Virus record (IMG/VR): IMGVR_UViG_3300035698_007176
Span: 1 to 23,455 of that record
DNA from: a virus
Reading direction: 5' to 3' (one strand)
DNA length: 23,455 nucleotides
Part shown: positions 6,239-14,147 of the stretch, piece after piece
Numbering within the stretch: the first letter of the stretch is position 1
How the letters are laid out: every line of letters begins with the position of its first letter
Notes under the pieces: model-generated
Seen by the model: only the letters and a program-made list of their open reading frames with translations
What the model was told of the DNA's origin: nothing
Databases searched by the model: none
Program-made: the position numbers and the translations under genes

Positions 6239-8113
6239 ATGGCGATTGTTTCCTCATCTTTTATGAACGGACCGAAGAAATTCGGCGACCCGTTCATACT
6301 TCCATCGACGGACTCTTTCCCTACGGATATAAAGTCGTCGCTGGATCTGTGCCTCTATCTTTACAAGATGAACCGCCTCTACGGAGCGGTGTGCAATCGG
6401 ATCGTAAGTTACTTTATCACTGACATTGAGTTCGTGGACGGGGGAGACAAGGACGAGCAGCGCGACTTGAGAGATCTGTTGCTGGAGACCCTGGCGGTCT
6501 TTACCAAGATGCAAGCGGCCGGTATTGACTGGGCGGTCTACGGTAATGCGTTCATAAGAGTTGTGGAGCCGTGGGACAGGTGGCTTATCGACGATCGCGA
6601 CGACAAATACCGCGCCATCTCGCTCGATACTTTCCCGGAGCATTTGGTGCACTACAACTGGCGCGAAATGACTTACACGGTGCCGGATTTGTCTGCTGCA
6701 CTTGACTCACCCAAGGAGGAGTGCGCAATCAGCAAGCTACCCAAGGTGACGTTGGAGTTCAGAGACAAGCCATCAAAGGCCCCAGACCGATTCTCAATCA
6801 TTGCGCTCGATCAGCGCTACGTCGACCTGGACACGCCGCATCACGCGGACACGACTGAGTTTATCTACAGGATCCCGCCCAATATGGAGTCGCGGATCAA
6901 ACGCAACAATCTCCACGAGGTCAACAACACACCACGAGGATTGCTCGAGGCGGTCGCCAAGAACAAGGATTACCGGTTCCGTAAAGGTGAGGTGTTTCAT
7001 TTCAAGGGGCCGGCCCCGAGCGGCGTGTCAGACTCTGGATGGGCAGTGCCGGAGGTGCTCATGCACTACGACTCCCTCTACCAGCTCCAGGTCTACCGCA
7101 AAGCAGACTTCGCTGTGGCCCAGGACTTTCTTCTACCTTTCCGGGTGTTCAGCCCGAACTTCTCCGGTAATGCGAACGACACGGTCATGAACACGCTGAT
7201 GTCTCGCTGGCGCGGCGAGATGCAGAACATGATTGCGACGAGGCGTAAGGACCCCACCGCCATCCACGCACTACCTTTCCCCGCGGAACTCAATTCTTAC
7301 GGAGGCGAGGGGAAGAACATGGTTCTCCACGAGGTCGTAGAGGTTTACACCGACGCCCTGTTCGATGGCCTTGGATTCCCTCGTGAATTATTCAGGGGCA
7401 CACTCTCCCCGGATCAACTGCCGAACTCTATCCGGATGTTCGAGCGCCAGTATGAGTGGCTTTACACGGCTCTCAACGGGCTGCTGAAGTTTATCGCCAG
7501 GACGGTGCAGAGAGCCTACGAGTCCGATGAGATGGAGGTTCGCCTCAAGCGCCCAGCCATGGCTTACAACGCAGAGTGGATGCAGTTGCGGATGCAGCTT
7601 GCAGCCAACCGCGAGATCCCACGAAAAGACGTCTACACAGACATTGGAGTGCCCGATCCCGAAAGCGCTTCTATTCGCGCCGTCGAGGAGGATCAAGAGA
7701 TCCAACGCGGCGCCGAGGAACTGGCCAAGTCTTACGAGAAGGAGAAAACTCAAGGCTCTATGGCGGACCTGGCTATGGCAGCAGCCGAGCAGGGGATGCA
7801 GGAGCAGGCCCAGGCTGCCGGAGCGCCAGCAGGCGGCGCCCCAGCGGGACCTGGCGGTGGCGGGCTCGATTACTCTCTCGACCCCAACGCGAACCCCTCG
7901 ATGGTGCAGCAGCGGGCCCAGGAGATCGCTATGGAGTGGCAGGCCATGCACGAGCAGGCGCCGAACTCACATCGTAAGGAGATGCAGTCCGCCGAGGCCC
8001 TTAACCCGACACTTTACGCAGCAGCCAAGGACGCCCTCGGCAAACTTCGCAGCCAAGGCGCGTCGGCCGGACGTGCTCAAGCTACGCAAGGAGTTGCAGG
8101 GCCGCAGCAATAA
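6239..8113 (+). CDS. portal protein (probable)
   Basis: 624 residues. The portal forms the dodecameric ring at the capsid vertex through which DNA is packaged and ejected. Supporting features are an N-terminal helix-rich region; WAVYGNAFIRVVEPW (98-112), like the 'YGNAYi' segment of many portals; GEVFHFKGPAPSG (from about 250) followed by GWAVPEVLMHYDSLYQLQVYRK, resembling the portal 'viHi...GxSpL..a...i......'; and a long helical stretch FERQYEWLYTALNGLLKFI before the basal region. Length suits a large-phage portal. The C-terminal 120 residues are Gln/Ala/Gly-rich and probably disordered. The start is fixed by the promoter 7 bases upstream; there is no Shine-Dalgarno. I know of no exact family match, so this is a pattern-level call reinforced by the following virion-like genes. 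Confidence 0.7.
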   Translation: MAIVSSSFMNGPKKFGDPFILPSTDSFPTDIKSSLDLCLYLYKMNRLYGAVCNRIVSYFITDIEFVDGGDKDEQRDLRDLLLETLAVFTKMQAAGIDWAVYGNAFIRVVEPWDRWLIDDRDDKYRAISLDTFPEHLVHYNWREMTYTVPDLSAALDSPKEECAISKLPKVTLEFRDKPSKAPDRFSIIALDQRYVDLDTPHHADTTEFIYRIPPNMESRIKRNNLHEVNNTPRGLLEAVAKNKDYRFRKGEVFHFKGPAPSGVSDSGWAVPEVLMHYDSLYQLQVYRKADFAVAQDFLLPFRVFSPNFSGNANDTVMNTLMSRWRGEMQNMIATRRKDPTAIHALPFPAELNSYGGEGKNMVLHEVVEVYTDALFDGLGFPRELFRGTLSPDQLPNSIRMFERQYEWLYTALNGLLKFIARTVQRAYESDEMEVRLKRPAMAYNAEWMQLRMQLAANREIPRKDVYTDIGVPDPESASIRAVEEDQEIQRGAEELAKSYEKEKTQGSMADLAMAAAEQGMQEQAQAAGAPAGGAPAGPGGGGLDYSLDPNANPSMVQQRAQEIAMEWQAMHEQAPNSHRKEMQSAEALNPTLYAAAKDALGKLRSQGASAGRAQATQGVAGPQQ

Positions 8114-8122
8114 AGGTAGGCT
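8094..8122 (+). promoter_or_regulatory. candidate leaderless-type promoter before the GTG-started gene
   Basis: TTGCAG at 8094-8099 lies 17 bases before TAGGCT at 8117-8122. The GTG at 8129 is 6 bases after the -10 box, the expected transcription start. The -35 match is weak (3 of 6). Confidence 0.4.
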
Positions 8123-8128
8123 TCCATT

Positions 8129-8380
8129 GTGAAGACAAGCACCCTCAACCCAGGCATCGTAAGTCCGTCCATCAAGAAGTTGCGTAACGCAGCGTTGAAG
8201 GAGATGGACGGTCCTGGAGAGAACGAGCAATCCAAAGGGAAGCCGACGTTCGACCAGGCGCACGACTCGACTCCAGACAATGACGCCTCGCAGGAGACGT
8301 TCGACGCCAAGAACGGCGTAGCCATGTATCCTGGGCCGAACGTAGAGCACATAGGCAACGGCAGTGGAGGGACGCGCTAA
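8129..8380 (+). CDS. small hypothetical protein (83 aa), GTG start
   Basis: The start is GTG at 8129, chosen because it is the first start after the portal stop and sits 6 bases after a TAGGCT -10-like box. The stop overlaps the next ATG as TAATG. The protein is hydrophilic and Gly/Asp/Asn-rich (ENEQSKGKPTFDQAHDSTPD), with one short helix near the N-terminus (SPSIKKLRNAALKEMDG), and is probably largely disordered. Its position between the portal gene and hydrophobic virion-like genes suggests a head-associated or scaffold-like peptide. No family is recognised. Confidence 0.6.
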   Translation: MKTSTLNPGIVSPSIKKLRNAALKEMDGPGENEQSKGKPTFDQAHDSTPDNDASQETFDAKNGVAMYPGPNVEHIGNGSGGTR

Positions 8381-9240
8381 TGGCTGACTCCGACACAATA
8401 GTCCCAGGCCTTACGCCTACAGGGAAGGTCCCGTCCTACGTCCCCCCTCACCTACGTGGGAAAGTGTGGGATTTTCGCAACGAGGATAACGGTAATATAT
8501 CCTTCGCACACCCGGCTGCGTCCCTGGGGTTGGCGCCGGACAGGTCCCGGGTAAATCTGACCCCCGAGAAGTATAAGCAGACGTTCGATCCCATTCACCG
8601 CGGGTTGAACTTGTTTGACTCTATGAACGGGCAGCACGCGCCACTGCACAGATCGAAGACCCCTTCCAGGCAGATGAACGACAGCATTGCTGCCGCGCTC
8701 AGAAAGGCTTTCGACTGGGGGACTTCCTCGCAAGGTAAGGCTATCGGATCCGTGGGTGCTGCTTCAGCACTCGCCGGAGGAGTTGGTAGCTACCTGTGGG
8801 ACCTCAATAGCGGAGGCAGCGGGTCTGCGAGTAAGGCTTTACTCATGGCACTCCTAGCCGGCAGCGCAGGAGCAGCCGGTACTGCCCTAGGTCAAAGTCG
8901 GCACAGCCAGCGGGAGAGCTACCTCGCCAAGACTGCTTCGATGGAGGTCGCTACGGCGCTTATGCGGATGCTCGACGGCGACCCCACTTTGAACTCGTAT
9001 GAGAAAGCTCAAATTCTGAACGCACTAGGCCGAGCCCCAGATAATACCAGAGACCAGCTTTACCGCCTGATGCGAACTTCCATGGGAGCGGGGGCCGGCG
9101 TGCTTGCTATGAGATTCCTGGGAGCCAAGGGCTTGCTGCCGATGCTGGCAGGTGGTATCCTAGGTGGAATGCTTGCCAGGGGAGGGCCGGGACTTCGGCA
9201 CAATGCGCAGGGACAACTTTCAATTACAAACTACCTTTAG
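8380..9240 (+). CDS. probable virion protein with Gly/Ala-rich hydrophobic segments (286 aa)
   Basis: The start overlaps the previous stop (TAATG), and GGAGGG lies about 10 bases upstream, one of the few Shine-Dalgarno-like sites here. The N-terminal 110 residues are soluble. Then come Gly/Ala-rich hydrophobic stretches at about 121-139, 152-171 and 235-268, typical of membrane-spanning or glycine-zipper helices. The segment ESYLAKTASMEVATALMRML (179-198) contains the K-T-A motif that recurs in neighbouring proteins. No family is recognised. Being next to the portal gene and carrying several potential membrane helices, it could be an internal virion or ejection protein. That role is inferred from context only. 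Confidence 0.6.
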   Translation: MADSDTIVPGLTPTGKVPSYVPPHLRGKVWDFRNEDNGNISFAHPAASLGLAPDRSRVNLTPEKYKQTFDPIHRGLNLFDSMNGQHAPLHRSKTPSRQMNDSIAAALRKAFDWGTSSQGKAIGSVGAASALAGGVGSYLWDLNSGGSGSASKALLMALLAGSAGAAGTALGQSRHSQRESYLAKTASMEVATALMRMLDGDPTLNSYEKAQILNALGRAPDNTRDQLYRLMRTSMGAGAGVLAMRFLGAKGLLPMLAGGILGGMLARGGPGLRHNAQGQLSITNYL

Positions 9241-9243
9241 AGC

Positions 9244-9825
9244 ATGACAGACGATCCATTTTTTGAACTGGGAGTGCAGATGGCGGTGTCGCACCACGGC
9301 GTCTCCCGAGATGAGTTCCTGCAAAAGCGGGCGAGTGCGGCTGTCATGGAGACAGCCGAGGCTGCGCCGTTCCTGCGGGAGGTCTGCAAGATTGCGCACG
9401 CTGCGTTCGTCACCTCAGGAGAGCCTTACGCACCTGAGGCCATTTTGTTCGACAACTTGTCTAAAGCAGCGACGTGGCACCCGGCTTATAACCGCTTCAC
9501 AGACCCAGTGCTTCGTGCGCTCGCCAAACAGGACTTCACGAAAGAGGGCGCAATGTTACTCCCTGCCGTGGTTGCACTTCACGATAAGGCTGGCGGTGGT
9601 TACGCTAAGACGCTCACCGCTGGAGGTGCCTTGGGCGGCGCCGCGCTAGGTTCTCTGGCCTTCCTTCTGTCCCGAAACGCGCAGCAATCTTCGGCAGAGA
9701 ACGCCGGGTTGCTAGCGAAGGTCAAAGCCTACAAGCAGATCAAGCGTGATATTCAGGAGGACATGGCTTCTAACGACGCTATGGAAGCGGATGCTGCCGA
9801 GCCCACCCACCGATACAATGTCTAA
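9244..9825 (+). CDS. probable virion protein with one hydrophobic segment (193 aa)
   Basis: It begins three bases after the previous stop with no Shine-Dalgarno, which implies re-initiation. The N-terminal two thirds is helical, with LQKRASAAVMETAEAAPFLR near residues 26-45, another copy of the K-x-A motif. A Gly/Ala-rich hydrophobic segment follows (124-143, LTAGGALGGAALGSLAFLLS), then a charged helical tail ending EPTHRYNV. The stop lies inside the next gene. It has the same architecture as its neighbours (helical domain plus glycine-zipper-like segment), so it probably belongs to the same group of virion proteins. No known family is recognised. Confidence 0.6.
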   Translation: MTDDPFFELGVQMAVSHHGVSRDEFLQKRASAAVMETAEAAPFLREVCKIAHAAFVTSGEPYAPEAILFDNLSKAATWHPAYNRFTDPVLRALAKQDFTKEGAMLLPAVVALHDKAGGGYAKTLTAGGALGGAALGSLAFLLSRNAQQSSAENAGLLAKVKAYKQIKRDIQEDMASNDAMEADAAEPTHRYNV

Positions 9826-10297
9826 CATCGACCCCCTCGCGTCCAAGGCTGAGCAGGAAGCTCAGTTCCTAGCACAGGCTGAAGCTACGCTGGAGAAGTC
9901 GGCTACGGTGGTCGGTGAGAATTCCGCGCCGCAGGTAGGAGACTTTGTGCCCGATGACGCCAGCCGCTTTGAGGAGCGGCCAGAAGAGCCCGCCGACACA
10001 CCGTCCCCGGATGAGCTGGAAGAACCTGCGACACGAGCTAACAGTAAGTATGGCAGCCGACCGTGCATCAAGGACCAGATCCTAAACCAACCCGATTCAA
10101 TCAGGGAAACGTGCCCGACGACTAAGATTTTCGAGCTGTGGGACCCAGATCAGCTGACCGCGTTCAACAAAATACAGGATGCCGCTTCAGACCCGGAGGC
10201 TCCTACTATCGCTATTACGACGCTGGACAGGAAACATTTTGAAGGTCGCTGGACGGTGTATGTGACCTATACTCAAGTTCAATATTTACAATTCTGA
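9818..10297 (+). CDS. hypothetical virion-associated protein (159 aa)
   Basis: The ATG at 9818 is preferred over an upstream in-frame ATG at 9746 because it gives an 8-base overlap with the previous gene, and the upstream extension reads as the shadow of that gene. Residues 11-35 form a helix containing LEKSATV, the recurrent motif. Residues 36-85 are acidic, Pro-rich and probably disordered. The C-terminal part (KIFELWDPDQLTAFNKIQDA ... RWTVYVTYTQVQYLQF) is predicted to be folded, with strands. No family is recognised. Gene order suggests a structural or head-tail junction protein. Confidence 0.6.
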   Translation: MSNIDPLASKAEQEAQFLAQAEATLEKSATVVGENSAPQVGDFVPDDASRFEERPEEPADTPSPDELEEPATRANSKYGSRPCIKDQILNQPDSIRETCPTTKIFELWDPDQLTAFNKIQDAASDPEAPTIAITTLDRKHFEGRWTVYVTYTQVQYLQF

Positions 10298-10304
10298 TCA
10301 TACC

Positions 10305-11759
10305 ATGGCGAATCCTATAGAATCCGTAGCACGCGCAGCTAAGGCTGGCTTAACTGGAGTCATTGCACCGGGCGACCGTGCGGCGCAACAAGATGCTCGC
10401 GGCGGCGAGATGGTGCGAAGTCTAGCGACTGGAGGCCTGGCTCTGGGAGCTGGCACCGGCGCGCTGGTTGCTCTCGTGAACTACCTCAAGTCCATGAAGG
10501 AGGAGAACGAGATCGAAGACGAGTCGCGAATGAATGACGACACGCTTTACATCCCTGAGATTAATAAAACTGCAGCAGATGGAGACGTGAATCGATTCGT
10601 CGCGCCTGGCTTGGCTGTTACGGGTGGTATCCTGTCGGCTGGCGGTGCCTATGCGTTGACCCAGGCCGTCTACAACCACCTCCAGAAGAAGCGTCGTCAG
10701 GCTATGTTAGACGAGGCACAAGGGGAAGCTCTCCTGGCTGCAGATCTCGAAGCTGAGAAGTCTGCGGCCAATATGGATTTCTGGGACTTAGCTACCGCAT
10801 TCCCCGTGGCGGTGCCGCTACTGGCAGCACTCGCTTCCGGGGGTGTGGCTTACGCTGCACTGAACAAGACGTTCCCAACTGTTAAGAACCCCAAATCGAA
10901 GTTTCCAAAGCGTATCCGGCAGGTTTCTCAGACGGGACAGGTATCTGACCTGGACGATGAGGACGAGCCAGTCAAGATGGCCTCCGATTACGCCGGCGAG
11001 GCGGACTGCGAGGACGCGGCGAGAGAGTTCCTCATCCTAACCGTGGACCAGATGTCTCACGAGAAGTCTGCCTCGGTTAGGCTCACGTCGGACATCTTGA
11101 ACCGCGTCGCGAAGGATGGACTAGCAGGTGTGGCTCACATTCAGAAAGCAGGCGGACTGGAGGCTCTCGTGGAAGCTGTTAAAGGCGCGTCACACGAGCC
11201 GGCCGATCTACCGAACAAGGTGCTCGCCGCGGCAGCCATCTGTAAGTCAGCCCGCCTACGACCAATCGTGTCCATGCTCGCCTCGGCCGAGTTCCAAGAG
11301 CTCGCCCCGGATCTTTACGACTCAGCCCTGTCTTACGGTGATGAGCAGCTGGAGAAGTTTGCCGGTATTGCTCCGTTGATGCACCTCATGTATTTCCGAC
11401 CATTGATACTGGAAAAGAGCGCGATGATGAACCCTCTGATGGGGGAGCTGGAGGAAGAGATGAGTCCCTACCAGGATGGCATCGGAAACAACGAGGAAAT
11501 GGCGGCTGGCCTAGGCAGCGGTATGAATCATATGGACCCAGCAGACATGGCGGGTGGTTTGATGTCGGACATCAACGGCCCTATTGGCTCTGACTCTGCT
11601 GAAGGCGACGCGGACGAGATTCCCGAGGAGATGATGCAGGACAACGCTCCTGAGGATCCTGTGGATGAATTCCTGCTCACCCAGGGAGAGGAATCCCCGA
11701 TCCTTATACCAGCAGACGACGAAGGCGAGGAAGAAGAAGGTGCCGCGATCGTTAACTAA
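10305..11759 (+). CDS. probable virion protein with three hydrophobic segments and repeated EKSA motifs (484 aa)
   Basis: Hydrophobic Gly/Ala-rich segments lie at about 41-61, 98-120 and 163-186. The motif K-(S/T)-A appears at INKTA (86-90), EKSA (151-154), EKSA (253-256), CKSA (313-316) and EKSA (370-373). Related EKFA (350) and VKMA (223) also occur. The middle region (230-350) is helical. The last 110 residues are Met/Gly/Asp/Glu-rich and strongly acidic, ending near GEEEEGAAIVN. TACAAT at 10287-10292 lies 12 bases before the ATG and could serve as a -10 box. A strong terminator follows. Likely an internal or ejected virion protein, by analogy with its neighbours; no family is recognised. 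Confidence 0.65.
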   Translation: MANPIESVARAAKAGLTGVIAPGDRAAQQDARGGEMVRSLATGGLALGAGTGALVALVNYLKSMKEENEIEDESRMNDDTLYIPEINKTAADGDVNRFVAPGLAVTGGILSAGGAYALTQAVYNHLQKKRRQAMLDEAQGEALLAADLEAEKSAANMDFWDLATAFPVAVPLLAALASGGVAYAALNKTFPTVKNPKSKFPKRIRQVSQTGQVSDLDDEDEPVKMASDYAGEADCEDAAREFLILTVDQMSHEKSASVRLTSDILNRVAKDGLAGVAHIQKAGGLEALVEAVKGASHEPADLPNKVLAAAAICKSARLRPIVSMLASAEFQELAPDLYDSALSYGDEQLEKFAGIAPLMHLMYFRPLILEKSAMMNPLMGELEEEMSPYQDGIGNNEEMAAGLGSGMNHMDPADMAGGLMSDINGPIGSDSAEGDADEIPEEMMQDNAPEDPVDEFLLTQGEESPILIPADDEGEEEEGAAIVN

Positions 11760-11775
11760 AAACCCAAACAACTTT

Positions 11776-11812
11776 CAAGAAGGCCCGACGTCGTAAGGCG
11801 CGGGCCTTCTTG
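11776..11812 (+). terminator. rho-independent terminator after the portal/virion block
   Basis: A perfect 12-base stem (CAAGAAGGCCCG at 11776-11787 with CGGGCCTTCTTG at 11801-11812) encloses a 13-base loop. The 3' side is followed by only a short CTT tail. It lies 17 bases after the stop of the 484-residue gene. Confidence 0.85.
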
Positions 11813-11834
11813 CTTACAAACCCATACAAATATT

Positions 11835-12398
11835 ATGAAGAACATCCAAGAAATTGAAGCAGAACTTGTCGACGCCGCCCCAGGCACTGTTGTCCTAGTC
11901 AAGGGCTACACCAACTCCGCCGGGAACAAGGCGGACGTTTCCTTCGAGCTTCTCGGTAATGACGCTTTCATAGCGTTGATGCACGAAGACCTGAAACTGC
12001 TGCAAGACGCCGCAGAAGATCAAATGATACTCTTCGATGACCTGACGGCACTTAATATGCTGGCAGCCAAACAACAGCTTACCGTCTCGCGTAAGGCGTC
12101 CATCGGGAGCAGAGACAGTAAAGAGCCGTCGAGGGGCGGCGCAGCATACACAGCGGTCGGAGGGTCCCTCGCCGTCTTAGATTCTGCGCCAGGTGCGCTT
12201 TACATCCTGGGTGTCAAGATCAAGGGTGCTCCAATGCTGCCTAAGCCTGCGAAGGGGTCGATCCCCCGCGCCAGGCAGCGCATCACAGCGTTGTTGGATC
12301 TACCTTCCCGCTACTACGCGCACAGTATCAAACTGGCGGATGGGAAGTTCGACGACCTCGTCGTCCTCACGAAGGTCGCGGGGACAGCGAATGTCTAA
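11835..12398 (+). CDS. hypothetical protein (187 aa)
   Basis: It is the first gene after a terminator, so it must have its own promoter, although only a TACAAA/TATTAT-rich stretch just before the ATG can be pointed to. No Shine-Dalgarno is present. The protein starts with an acidic helix, then has strands (TVVLVKGYT, KADVSFELLGNDAFIALMHE). A Ser/Arg/Lys loop (VSRKASIGSRDSKEPSRGG) follows, and then a hydrophobic C-terminal half. It has no cysteines and no membrane segment. No family is recognised. It could be a small virion or tail component given the surroundings. Confidence 0.6.
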   Translation: MKNIQEIEAELVDAAPGTVVLVKGYTNSAGNKADVSFELLGNDAFIALMHEDLKLLQDAAEDQMILFDDLTALNMLAAKQQLTVSRKASIGSRDSKEPSRGGAAYTAVGGSLAVLDSAPGALYILGVKIKGAPMLPKPAKGSIPRARQRITALLDLPSRYYAHSIKLADGKFDDLVVLTKVAGTANV

Positions 12399-12503
12399 AA
12401 CCCTGCTATTCTGGCCCTAACTGTGGTTTCACGGAAACAGCAACTCTGACCCCTCGTCATTCTGCCTTAACTGGTTTACAGTCAGTTAGGCGGGGTGACT
12501 GCG

Positions 12504-12522
12504 GTTGGGGCCAACTTTTTTT
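12504..12522 (+). terminator. weak rho-independent terminator candidate
   Basis: GTTG (12504-12507) pairs with CAAC (12512-12515) around a GGGC loop, directly followed by seven T residues (12516-12522). The stem is short, so it may work only together with the larger hairpin just upstream. Confidence 0.45.
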
Positions 12523-12582
12523 ACCTACGTGAAAACAGCCTGCCACAGTTACAGGTTAGCGGCCCCCTGAGGAAGAAACGGG

Positions 12583-12610
12583 TTGACTGCGCCGTGTAAA
12601 AAGGTGAATC
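12583..12610 (+). promoter_or_regulatory. candidate promoter before the gene at 12617
   Basis: TTGACT at 12583-12588 is a strong -35 match. With a 16-base spacer the -10 position is TGAATC (12605-12610), a poor match, 6 bases before the ATG. The layout copies the other leaderless-type promoters here, but the -10 is weak. Confidence 0.35.
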
Positions 12611-12616
12611 CTACTC

Positions 12617-13198
12617 ATGGAGAAACCCCCAAAAACGAAGGATGTCAGGCTGTATGACAAGTCTGGACACCCCATAAAAGGTAAAGTTCCGACACCTCTC
12701 ACCGCCTCCTGGTGCCGGCGAGCCTACTACAAGGGGCCGGCGAGAGTCGGTGAGTTCGATGAGGACGGCAGACCAGGAGACTTTGTCCGTGATTCCCTCG
12801 TGCGGGCCCAGGTGCCTTACGTGGTCACGCTGCTGGTCTACAACAGCAAGTTTGAGATTGAACCCACTCACCGCGAGTATTTCGTTTACGCCCCGCTGGA
12901 GATACAGAAGGCTGCGGAGCTGGGATTTCGACTGTGGCAACGGTGGGAGCGACCCAAACGCACAGGGGAGTTCCTCTTCGGTGACATGCGCGACGTGTAT
13001 CCCAAGGTGGATGACGGAATCGTAGCTGAGCCTATCGGGGACGAGGATTTCGCTGCGCACTTGAAGGATGTGAGGGCTCGCAAGCATCGCCTAGCAGGTG
13101 ACCCGGGCGATCCTTTCGCCTTTACCTGTCTGGACCAAGACGTTAAGGTATTCAAAACCGCGGACTTTCAAGAAGGTCTTAAGGTCACTATTCAATAA
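12617..13198 (+). CDS. hypothetical protein (193 aa)
   Basis: It starts after the structured intergenic region. The N-terminus is Lys/Pro-rich, followed by RLYDKSGHPIKGKVPTPL. A strand-rich centre follows (VPYVVTLLVYNSKFEIEP, EYFVYAPLEIQKAAELGF), then an acidic patch near 130-145 and a C-terminal segment with DVKVFKTADFQEGLKVTIQ. The composition suggests a soluble alpha/beta protein without membrane segments. No family is recognised. The spacing of 18 bases to the next gene puts it at the head of a short operon (12617-15275). Confidence 0.6.
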   Translation: MEKPPKTKDVRLYDKSGHPIKGKVPTPLTASWCRRAYYKGPARVGEFDEDGRPGDFVRDSLVRAQVPYVVTLLVYNSKFEIEPTHREYFVYAPLEIQKAAELGFRLWQRWERPKRTGEFLFGDMRDVYPKVDDGIVAEPIGDEDFAAHLKDVRARKHRLAGDPGDPFAFTCLDQDVKVFKTADFQEGLKVTIQ

Positions 13199-13216
13199 AA
13201 TAACTCAGCAACAACA

Positions 13217-13744
13217 ATGACATCACACACCCAAGAAAGTCTTGACGATCTAGCCCGTAAGGGAGACGTCCAAAAGGTAGCGCAAAGCCTTGACCTGTCG
13301 GTTGACGGAACACGAGCGGACGTCACCGCACGCATCCTGGAGTCTCAGAGTGCGGAAGCGCCTGCCGAATCAGAGCGAGCACGTGCCGACGACGGGCAGT
13401 TCACACCCGACGACGATGCCACGCAGCCAAGCGAGGCATACGTCCCACCGAAGCCCCGTAAGGTTTCAAACGGAGCGAAGAGCTTGGCGGGACGAATCGT
13501 CGCAGGTTACATCTCTGAAGAGGAGTATACCAAGGACGTGGAGACGCAGGTTTTGACAGCGCTGTCAGAAGGCAAGCAGCCGTGCATCGTCGAGGGTAAA
13601 GGAAACCGCCGATTCGCCCTCAAGGTGTTCGACAAGGAGTTCAGCTATACAGACCTGTCGAGTGATATTGCGGCGAAGAGTGGGGGAGTTATCCTAAACG
13701 TCGCTCGCCGTCTCGCCGATGCCAACGTCTTCCCAAGCGACTAA
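13217..13744 (+). CDS. SAP-like domain protein (175 aa)
   Basis: Residues about 8-42 (LDDLARKGDVQKVAQSLDLS, then VDGTRADVTARILE) fit the SAP/LEM-like two-helix pattern 'L.dLkelakklgLsvsGtKaeLieRIl', a small fold that often binds DNA or RNA. A disordered, acidic, Pro-containing linker follows (45-85), then a folded C-terminal domain (KSLAGRIVAGYISEEEYTKD ... RFALKVFDKEFSYTDLSSDI). The start has no Shine-Dalgarno and is preceded by an A/C-rich leader (CAGCAACAACA). Nucleic-acid binding is inferred from the motif. In this context it could be a head-internal DNA-binding protein or a transcription factor. The C-terminal domain is unrecognised. Confidence 0.6.
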   Translation: MTSHTQESLDDLARKGDVQKVAQSLDLSVDGTRADVTARILESQSAEAPAESERARADDGQFTPDDDATQPSEAYVPPKPRKVSNGAKSLAGRIVAGYISEEEYTKDVETQVLTALSEGKQPCIVEGKGNRRFALKVFDKEFSYTDLSSDIAAKSGGVILNVARRLADANVFPSD

Positions 13745-14138
13745 AGACACAGAGGACCGCCTTTGTGAGGTCCTTGTCTACGGTCTGAACCGCAGGGAAA
13801 GCGTGCGTCGACTCATCGACGCGCTGGCAGGCGTACCCTGCCTCCCTGAGATCATCTTCAGAATCGACCGACAAGGTCGACTTCTGGGGGTCATCGATCA
13901 CGTAACGCCCGGGAAGATATTCTACGTGCAAGTCCACCACTGGGGGAGGGAACCAGACCATGACCCGGTGATTGGTTGGACCTTGAATCCGCAAAAGCTC
14001 AGCCCCAGCCTGCGAAGCCGCGGCGATAAGAAGCTGGTCAACTATGAGTCCGCCGTCAGAGTGGAGCCTATGAGGTTGAAAATCAGCGTGGACAGGCACG
14101 CTGCTGTCGGTGCAAGAATGGGTCTCCCTGCGTCATAA
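13719..14138 (+). CDS. hypothetical protein (139 aa)
   Basis: The ATG at 13719 overlaps the previous gene by 26 bases, consistent with coupling. The sequence has a helix (DRLCEVLVYGLNRRESVRRL), then a strand-rich segment (EIIFRIDRQGRLLGVIDHVT, GKIFYVQVHHWG) and a basic C-terminal half. No catalytic motif or membrane segment is apparent. No family is recognised. The stop is 9 bases before the next gene, within whose promoter-like region it ends. Confidence 0.55.
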   Translation: MPTSSQATKDTEDRLCEVLVYGLNRRESVRRLIDALAGVPCLPEIIFRIDRQGRLLGVIDHVTPGKIFYVQVHHWGREPDHDPVIGWTLNPQKLSPSLRSRGDKKLVNYESAVRVEPMRLKISVDRHAAVGARMGLPAS

Positions 14139-14139
14139 T
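14111..14139 (+). promoter_or_regulatory. candidate leaderless-type promoter
   Basis: CATAAT at 14134-14139 is a 5-of-6 match to TATAAT and lies 8 bases before the ATG at 14148. At 17 bases upstream is TGCAAG (14111-14116), a weak -35 match. The site overlaps the end of the preceding gene. Confidence 0.4.
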
Positions 14140-14147
14140 AGTTTGCT

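Larger units (their letters stand above)
12399..12616 (+). other. structured intergenic region (no ORF)
   Basis: No coding frame is evident in these 218 bases, but several nested inverted repeats are. GCCTTAACTG (12464-12473) pairs with CAGTTAGGC (12483-12491) with one bulged T and a 9-base loop. The helix can be extended either by GTCA (12456-12459) with TGAC (12496-12499) or by ACCCC (12449-12453) with GGGGT (12492-12496). A smaller hairpin lies at 12421-12440 (TTTC/GAAA). A long-range pair joins TAACTGTGG (12418-12426) to CCACAGTTA (12543-12551). A short hairpin with a T run follows. This could be a folded 3' UTR, an RNA regulator of the downstream gene, or a small RNA. Seen directly: the repeats. 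The function is unknown. Confidence 0.5.

Noticed and set aside
9746-9817. Upstream start for the 159-residue gene at 9746
   Set aside because: It would overlap the previous gene by 80 bases with a shadow-like sequence; ATG at 9818 gives a short overlap and the protein begins sensibly with MSNIDPLAS.
12399-12616. tRNA gene in the intergenic gap
   Set aside because: No cloverleaf with acceptor stem, T-arm GTTCRA motif or anticodon loop can be laid out on the repeats.
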